Source: Rhodospirillaceae bacterium | GTDB taxonomy: Bacteria; Pseudomonadota; Alphaproteobacteria; Bin65 | Length of the DNA: 61,094 nt | Assembly (NCBI GenBank): GCA_026709535.1 | Contig: JAPOST010000101.1 | Coordinates: 1 to 61,094 of the forward strand | Direction of reading: 5' to 3' | Shown: positions 56,757 through 61,094 of the stretch, piece by piece | Layout: every line of letters begins with the position of its first letter | Numbering within the stretch: position 1 is the first letter of the stretch | The notes under the pieces: generated by a model | What the model was told of the DNA's origin: nothing | Databases searched by the model: none | The model's input: the letters and a program-made list of their open reading frames with translations, nothing else | Position numbers and translations under genes: made by a program

Positions 56757-57028
56757 CTAACCCGTTTCGGGTTTATCGTATCGGGCATTCTTGATGTGGT
56801 TGTGGCCCCTCTTGGGCTTCGATGGTTTCGATGAGGTGTCGGAGATGACGTCGGGTTTCATCAAGAGAACGCTTTCAGGCATCGCGCATAGAGCGCTTGA
56901 TTTTGGCGAATGCCTGCTTGATCGGGTTACAGTCGGGCGCGTAGGCCGTCAGGAACTAACGATGGACATCGGCACGGCCGGACCGGCCTTTGTCGAGGAT
57001 GACGTGATCGCCGGGCTCCAGGGTCAGG
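56757..57028 (-). pseudogene. IS630-family transposase C-terminal remnant
   Basis: On the minus strand LEPGDHVILD is followed after a gap and stop by FLTAYAPDCNPIKQAFAKIK, then KRSLDETRRHLRHLI and, in another frame, NHIKNARYDKPETG with the stop at 56757-56759. This is the DDE end of IS630 transposases (usual FLPAYSPDLNPIEQ.FAK.K). Part of the segment between the second catalytic Asp and LPAYSP is deleted, a stop and a frame change are present, and the N-terminal half is missing. Confidence 0.7.
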
Positions 57029-57119
57029 ATGAGAAGCTGCCCGACCGGGATATTACGCTCTGCAAAGATAATTCCCTGATGGCCGTCTCTTGCGCAAAAT
57101 TCTGTGAGGGTCGCCAGCT

Positions 57120-57920
57120 TCACCCGGTTCGGGAAGAATGGAACCTGCGGCGGGGATTGTAGCTCCAGACCGCAGCGATGAAAAACACCATGGTGCATGC
57201 CAGACAAACCCCCAATGACATGACGTTGAGTTTTCCATACAAGGCAAACCGCAATAACTCCACAGCATGAGAGAAGGGATTGATGGCGCAGATCCTTTCC
57301 AAGAGCGGACTGGACTCAGCCATCTTCCAAAGCGGATAGAGCGCTGTCGAGAGGAAGAACATCGGAAAGATCACGAAATTCATCACGCCGGCAAAATTTT
57401 CTATCTGAGTGATGAGCGACGACAACAGCAGACCCAACGCGCCCAACATCAGGCCGCAGAGAATCAACGCAGGCAAGACGCCGACAAATCCATCCAGCGG
57501 TATATGTACGCCATATACCCTCGAAATCAGGAGAAAGGCATAGACCTGAAGCAGCGAAACCGCGACGCCGGCAAAGAGTTTCGCCAGCAGCAGGAACCAA
57601 CGCGGCAGCGGTGCCGTAAGCAACAGGCGCATCGATCCCATTTCCCGGTCATAGACCATGGAAAGGGATGACTGCATGCCGTTGAACAACTGGACCATGC
57701 CTATGAGACCCGGCACGATGTAAACCTCGTATGTCGTGTATGTCTCATAAGGTTCTTCTATCGACAGCCCAAGCGCCGCGCGGAAGCCCGCCGCGAAGAT
57801 GACGAGCCAGACCAGCGGCCGCACCAGCGCAGCAAGGAACCGCCCCCGTTGCCGGAAAAATCGCAGGACTTCGCGCAGGGCAACACCGCGAAAGGCACGC
57901 CAAGCCATGGCCGCGTTCAT
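57120..57920 (-). CDS. ABC-2 type permease of the PQQ-dependent alcohol system
   Basis: A 266-residue ABC-2 permease with six membrane spans. It has RPLVWLVIFAAGF, YIVPGLIGMVQLFNGMQSSLSMVYDREMGSMRLLLTAPLP (the conserved ABC-2 loop) and FPMFFLSTALYPLWKM. With the ATPase, beta-propeller and binding protein upstream it forms the set that accompanies PQQ-dependent alcohol dehydrogenases. Its substrate is unknown. The next gene downstream is the IS630 relic. Confidence 0.82.
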   Translation of the reverse strand: MNAAMAWRAFRGVALREVLRFFRQRGRFLAALVRPLVWLVIFAAGFRAALGLSIEEPYETYTTYEVYIVPGLIGMVQLFNGMQSSLSMVYDREMGSMRLLLTAPLPRWFLLLAKLFAGVAVSLLQVYAFLLISRVYGVHIPLDGFVGVLPALILCGLMLGALGLLLSSLITQIENFAGVMNFVIFPMFFLSTALYPLWKMAESSPLLERICAINPFSHAVELLRFALYGKLNVMSLGVCLACTMVFFIAAVWSYNPRRRFHSSRTG

Positions 57921-57933
57921 CGTTCCAGCGCGG

Positions 57934-58674
57934 TCAAGCCTTTGCCGTGCGATAGTATGCAAAGGCTTCAACCAGATCGGCCTTGCCCGACTGCTTGACC
58001 AGTTCGCCGGCGGCGCCAGCAGCCAGAAGACGCCCTTTATCCAGAATGAGCAACGTATCGTCTTCCCGGACCTCGTCAATCAGATGTGTCGCCCACAACA
58101 AGGCGATGTCATTCCGGCGCACCAAGTCATGCAATTGCGCAACTAGCGATTTGCGAGCGTCGATATCCAGCCCGACGGTTGGCTCGTCCAGCAGCAAGAG
58201 CGAAGGCTGGTGCATCAGTGCACGGGCAATTTCCAGGCGCCGGCGATGCCCGCCGTTCAGGGTGCGGACCTTGTGGTCCAGCCGATCGGCAAGATCCAGG
58301 GCCTCCAGTTCTTCGGTCATTCGCAAGACGGCTTCCTTTCGACCCATTCCCTGGAGCGCCGCAAAATACAGCAGGTTCTGCGCGACCGAGAGATCAAGAT
58401 CTAGCGTCGTCTGCTGAAAAACGATACCGACGTGGCGCAGGGCGCTGCTTCCCGTCTGATGAAGATCCATGCCGAGAATCTCAATTCGCCCACTGTCGGG
58501 CGCAAACAACCGGGTCAGCAGCGAGAACAGCGTCGTCTTGCCCGACCCGTTCAGACCCAAAAGAATCGTCACGACGCCGGAACAAACATCGAAACTGAGA
58601 GAATCGAGCGTCGGCGTTTTCCCGTAACGAAACGACAGACGGTGAACTGCCAAGGCTGGCGACGGCCCTGTCAC
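57934..58674 (-). CDS. ABC transporter ATPase of the PQQ-dependent alcohol system
   Basis: A 246-residue ATPase: Walker A GLNGSGKTT, Q-loop IVFQQTTLDLDLSV, variant signature LNGGHRRR, Walker B LLLLDEPTVGLD, H-loop ATHLIDEV. The LNGGHRRR variant (usually LSGGxRRR) is typical of this PQQ-associated group. The GTG at 58674 overlaps the preceding stop in GTGA and is preferred to ATG 58701, though both are possible. Confidence 0.85.
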   Translation of the reverse strand: MTGPSPALAVHRLSFRYGKTPTLDSLSFDVCSGVVTILLGLNGSGKTTLFSLLTRLFAPDSGRIEILGMDLHQTGSSALRHVGIVFQQTTLDLDLSVAQNLLYFAALQGMGRKEAVLRMTEELEALDLADRLDHKVRTLNGGHRRRLEIARALMHQPSLLLLDEPTVGLDIDARKSLVAQLHDLVRRNDIALLWATHLIDEVREDDTLLILDKGRLLAAGAAGELVKQSGKADLVEAFAYYRTAKA

Positions 58675-59648
58675 TTGGCTGGCCGGATTCTCACACCCCA
58701 AGGAAAGCGCCCGACCTTGATTGTCCTGATGGCTCTCAGCGCCCTGACATCAATCACTGTCACGTCCCCGGAAACGCCGTTGGTTGTGAATACCTTGTCG
58801 CCTTCAGGCGTGACAGCGAGATGCCAAACGCGCCGTCCGACCAGAATGTATTTCAAAACCGCCAGTGTCTTCACGTCCACGACAGCAACATGATTGGCTG
58901 GCCCCAACGCGACAAAGGCCAGACTTTCGTCTGGCGTGAGAACAATCCCCACAGGCTGGATGCGGTCCTTCGCAATTCCGGGAATGGTGAAGGAAATCTT
59001 GTTCGTGATCCGGCGACTCAGCACATCGATGAGCGCAACCGTACCGCCGATTTCTGACGACACGAAGAGCCGCTTTCCATCTCTCGTGAACTCGGCATGG
59101 CGTGGTCGCGAATCGACCAGGGTGTTGGCCGTCAACTTGAATGTCCTGGCGTCGATCCAATGCACCATATTGGTTGTTTCGGACGTGGTGACTGCCAGCT
59201 TTCCATCAGGGCTGATGGCCATGCCTTCAGGCTCGACACCAACATCGATTTCGGCAACCACCTTCTTGGTCAGGGTATCGATCACCGTCGTGATCGAATC
59301 GTCTTCGTTGGCGACATAGAGGTGCCGGTCATTCGGGTGCAGCGCGAATTGCTCTGGATCATCGCCGGAAGGCAACGTCGAAATGATCTTGCCGGAACTG
59401 ACCTCCAGAACCTGCACCGTGTCCGAATCCGACGCGCAAATGTAAAGTTTCGTGAAGTTCTTGTTGAAGATGATGCCGCGCGGCCGTAACCCGACATGGA
59501 TCGTCTGGACAACCTTGTACGTGTTCGTGTCGACCACGGTGATCGTGTTGTCTTTTTCGTTTGAGACATAGGCGAGGTGGGCATGCGCGGTCGACGTCAG
59601 AAAAACCGCCACAAGAAGCGTCATCAGACTTTTCCCGAACCCCGACAT
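58671..59648 (-). CDS. PQQ-dependent catabolism-associated YVTN beta-propeller protein
   Basis: A 325-residue protein with signal peptide (LMTLLVAVFLTSTAHA). Seven YVTN repeats follow, such as AYVSNEKDNTITVVDTNTYKVVQTI, LYICASDSDTVQVLE, LYVANEDDSITTVID and VFTTNGVSGDVTVIDVRALRAIRTI. The family (TIGR03866 type) is periplasmic and always clusters with PQQ-dependent oxidation genes. Exact role unknown. ATG 59648 lies 2 bp after the previous stop. Confidence 0.87.
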   Translation of the reverse strand: MSGFGKSLMTLLVAVFLTSTAHAHLAYVSNEKDNTITVVDTNTYKVVQTIHVGLRPRGIIFNKNFTKLYICASDSDTVQVLEVSSGKIISTLPSGDDPEQFALHPNDRHLYVANEDDSITTVIDTLTKKVVAEIDVGVEPEGMAISPDGKLAVTTSETTNMVHWIDARTFKLTANTLVDSRPRHAEFTRDGKRLFVSSEIGGTVALIDVLSRRITNKISFTIPGIAKDRIQPVGIVLTPDESLAFVALGPANHVAVVDVKTLAVLKYILVGRRVWHLAVTPEGDKVFTTNGVSGDVTVIDVRALRAIRTIKVGRFPWGVRIRPAK

Positions 59649-59650
59649 GA

Positions 59651-60853
59651 TCAACTCCCGCAATCCGTTTCGGCCCTGTCGAACCCCAAGGTATCAAGTT
59701 CCGTGCGGCGGTGCAAGAATCCCTCCAGCGGCGCCAGGGAAACGAGCGCTCTTGCGTGGACAAGAGGAATCGGCTGCCGCAATTGCCCGTTCCACGAGCG
59801 GAAACTCAATTTCCGTCCCTTGAAGCCGGCGAGGGAGAAGTCCCGAGAACGCATGTAGGCGGCTATTTCGGCGGGGTTGTCGGTCTTCAGACGGGTCACA
59901 GCCGCGCTGACCGAACGAACGGCAGCCCATCCCGCGTAATCAAGGCTTGTCATCTGACGTTTCGCGAGACGGCGAAAGCGGCGTTGAAGCTGCGCAGCGC
60001 CCCATTGCTCGACGACTGCAGACCAACCGACCGGCCTCAAACCATGGCTCAGCGCCACCGGTCGGGGCAACCATGTATTGTAGAGGAAGTACTGGCCGAA
60101 ATCGCGATCCTCATCGGCGACAACGACGGCGTCATAGTCGGCGCCTTGCGTGAAAAGCGGAACTTCCTGACCGGCGTTGCGGCGGATATCCGCGTCTGTC
60201 AGCCACTTCCTGTCGGAGACAAGTCTGGCGCGAAACTTGTCGACCGATCGACGAAAACTGCTTGCCAGCTTCTTGTCTCCGGCACGTCCCCCCTCGACCA
60301 GCATCAGTCGGGTCCATTGCCTCTTGACCAGATACTGCACCAGCGCATCAGTCAACATGGCTCGGCTGGGCGCGGTGTGAAAGACATTCGGTTGACACAA
60401 ACTCCGCCGCAGCCCGTCGTCCAGGCTTCCTGCGTTGATCAGGACGGCCGTGCCCCCTTCCACCACAGAACCGAAGCGTTGCGCGAGCTGTCCGAACATG
60501 GCGGCAGGCGTATTGAAGACAATAAATCTTCGTCCGGCTGCCAAGACGGCGTCAGCCACTTTCTGAAACCCGGTTTCCGGCGAAAAGATTAGTGACTTGA
60601 GCGTATAGCGGTGCTTGAGAAAACGACCGGTTGACTGGCTGTCACGAATCCCCAGCCGGGCGCCTTGAAGCCCGGCGTCCGAAGGTGGTTTGAACAGGTT
60701 GGAGAGGGTTGGCCGATCAAGACGCTTGACTTCAAGATACAGCATGTCAATCGACAGCGGCTGAGCGTTGGCCGGTTCGAAACGCCAGGCGGTCAGAAGA
60801 AGCACGAAGAAGGCGGAGAGCAGAAATCTGGACATAACCTTGTATCGCACCAT
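59651..60853 (-). CDS. ABC binding protein-like component of the PQQ-dependent alcohol system
   Basis: A ~400-residue protein of the LivK-like periplasmic binding fold. It has a signal peptide (FLLSAFFVLLLTAWRFEPANA), then IDMLYLEVKRLDRPTLSNLF, ARLGIRDSQSTGRFL and DYDAVVVADEDRDFGQYFLYNTWLPRPV, characteristic of the TIGR03863 group. It probably senses or delivers the substrate for the ABC pair downstream. Start is uncertain: ATG 60853, the adjacent GTG, or ATG 60835. The frame also continues upstream, but that part belongs to other, decayed sequence. Confidence 0.82.
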   Translation of the reverse strand: MVRYKVMSRFLLSAFFVLLLTAWRFEPANAQPLSIDMLYLEVKRLDRPTLSNLFKPPSDAGLQGARLGIRDSQSTGRFLKHRYTLKSLIFSPETGFQKVADAVLAAGRRFIVFNTPAAMFGQLAQRFGSVVEGGTAVLINAGSLDDGLRRSLCQPNVFHTAPSRAMLTDALVQYLVKRQWTRLMLVEGGRAGDKKLASSFRRSVDKFRARLVSDRKWLTDADIRRNAGQEVPLFTQGADYDAVVVADEDRDFGQYFLYNTWLPRPVALSHGLRPVGWSAVVEQWGAAQLQRRFRRLAKRQMTSLDYAGWAAVRSVSAAVTRLKTDNPAEIAAYMRSRDFSLAGFKGRKLSFRSWNGQLRQPIPLVHARALVSLAPLEGFLHRRTELDTLGFDRAETDCGS

Positions 60854-61019
60854 TCTCCTGATACGTACACCATGCTTGCCAGACAGCCCGTGAGGCATGG
60901 TCACAAATCCGATCTTGACATCCGATTTTCCAAAGAGGCTCATCTCAAAATTGGCGACGGCCTCAAGCGAGTTTATGCAAGAAAGTACCAGCGTCTCCCG
61001 CAACCCCGCGTCTTCCAGC

Positions 61020-61094
61020 AAAGCCTGCAGCCAGAAAACAGATTCCCATGCTTGCCAAGGCATGGTTGGGGTCGCCGGGGATCGGTTTTGGCGC
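61020..61094 (-). pseudogene. Possible ADP-glucose pyrophosphorylase (glgC) fragment at the right edge
   Basis: Entering from the edge on the minus strand, PKPIPGDPNHALASMGI is readable; the ALASMGIYVF block is a hallmark of GlgC. A frame change follows, giving VFWLQALLEDAG, which continues the GlgC pattern (F...L...L..DA). After that no GlgC-like sequence is seen before the binding-protein gene. The stretch is short, so the call is tentative. Confidence 0.4.

Noticed and set aside
56758-56775. Hairpin TAACCCG/CGGGTTTA as gltB terminator
   Set aside because: It is 187 bp after gltB, lacks a T-run on the plus strand and coincides with the end of the IS630 relic, so it is more likely part of that element.

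Overview
The window reads as a chromosomal segment of a free-living alphaproteobacterium. The evidence is gene order and gene content: kdsD-lptC-lptA-lptB-rpoN-(hpf)-ptsN, rpmI-rplT-pheS, def-fmt-truA, livHMGF followed by a DUF6867 gene, and a PQQ-associated ABC/beta-propeller set. The sequence is GC-rich throughout. No species can be named from the sequence alone.

Layout. 1-3170 is an accessory strip of broken mobile-element genes: an autotransporter barrel tail, a frameshifted DUF2285 gene, a phage-integrase scrap and an AAA ATPase cut off after its P-loop. One intact HigBA-type toxin-antitoxin pair lies among them. 3171-7607 is a branched-chain amino-acid type ABC transporter (livHMGF plus DUF6867) without its binding protein. 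7878-8988 holds a DUF1214 gene and a frameshifted DUF1254-like gene. tRNA-Val(CAC) is at 9285-9359.

9523-20398 is the most distinctive region: an isoprene-degradation-type (iso) cluster on the minus strand. In transcription order it has isoG (CoA-transferase), an aldehyde dehydrogenase, isoH (SDR), isoI (glutathione transferase), isoABCDE (soluble diiron monooxygenase with Rieske ferredoxin and coupling protein), a wrecked isoF reductase and an aldehyde-dehydrogenase-like gene without catalytic residues. A LysR regulator sits inside the cluster on the plus strand. The logic is epoxidation by IsoABCDE(F), glutathione conjugation of the epoxide by IsoI, oxidation of the conjugate by IsoH/ALDH, and CoA chemistry by IsoG. 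An outer-membrane barrel gene lies just upstream (20701-21960). Loss of isoF means the enzyme must be dead here or must borrow a reductase.

22667-23743 encodes an orphan PD-(D/E)XK-type protein. 24301-31478 is housekeeping: rmuC, def-fmt-truA, pheS, rplT, rpmI and tldD. 31859-38135 has a retropepsin-like membrane protease, a membrane protein, the TupBCA tungstate transporter, dapE and dapD. 38622-45805 has ptsN, a broken hpf, rpoN, lptB, lptA, lptC, kdsD and an RNase D-like exonuclease. Next come tRNA-Leu(CAG), a broken efp, fghA, an NDUFA9-type gene, uppP and gltD-gltB. An IS630 transposase remnant and the PQQ-associated permease, ATPase, beta-propeller and binding protein end the window, with a possible glgC scrap at the right edge.

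A recurring theme is gene decay by short indels plus clean internal deletions (autotransporter tail, isoF, hpf, efp, IS630) beside intact essential genes. This suggests either deletion-biased decay or assembly indels, and read-level data would separate the two.
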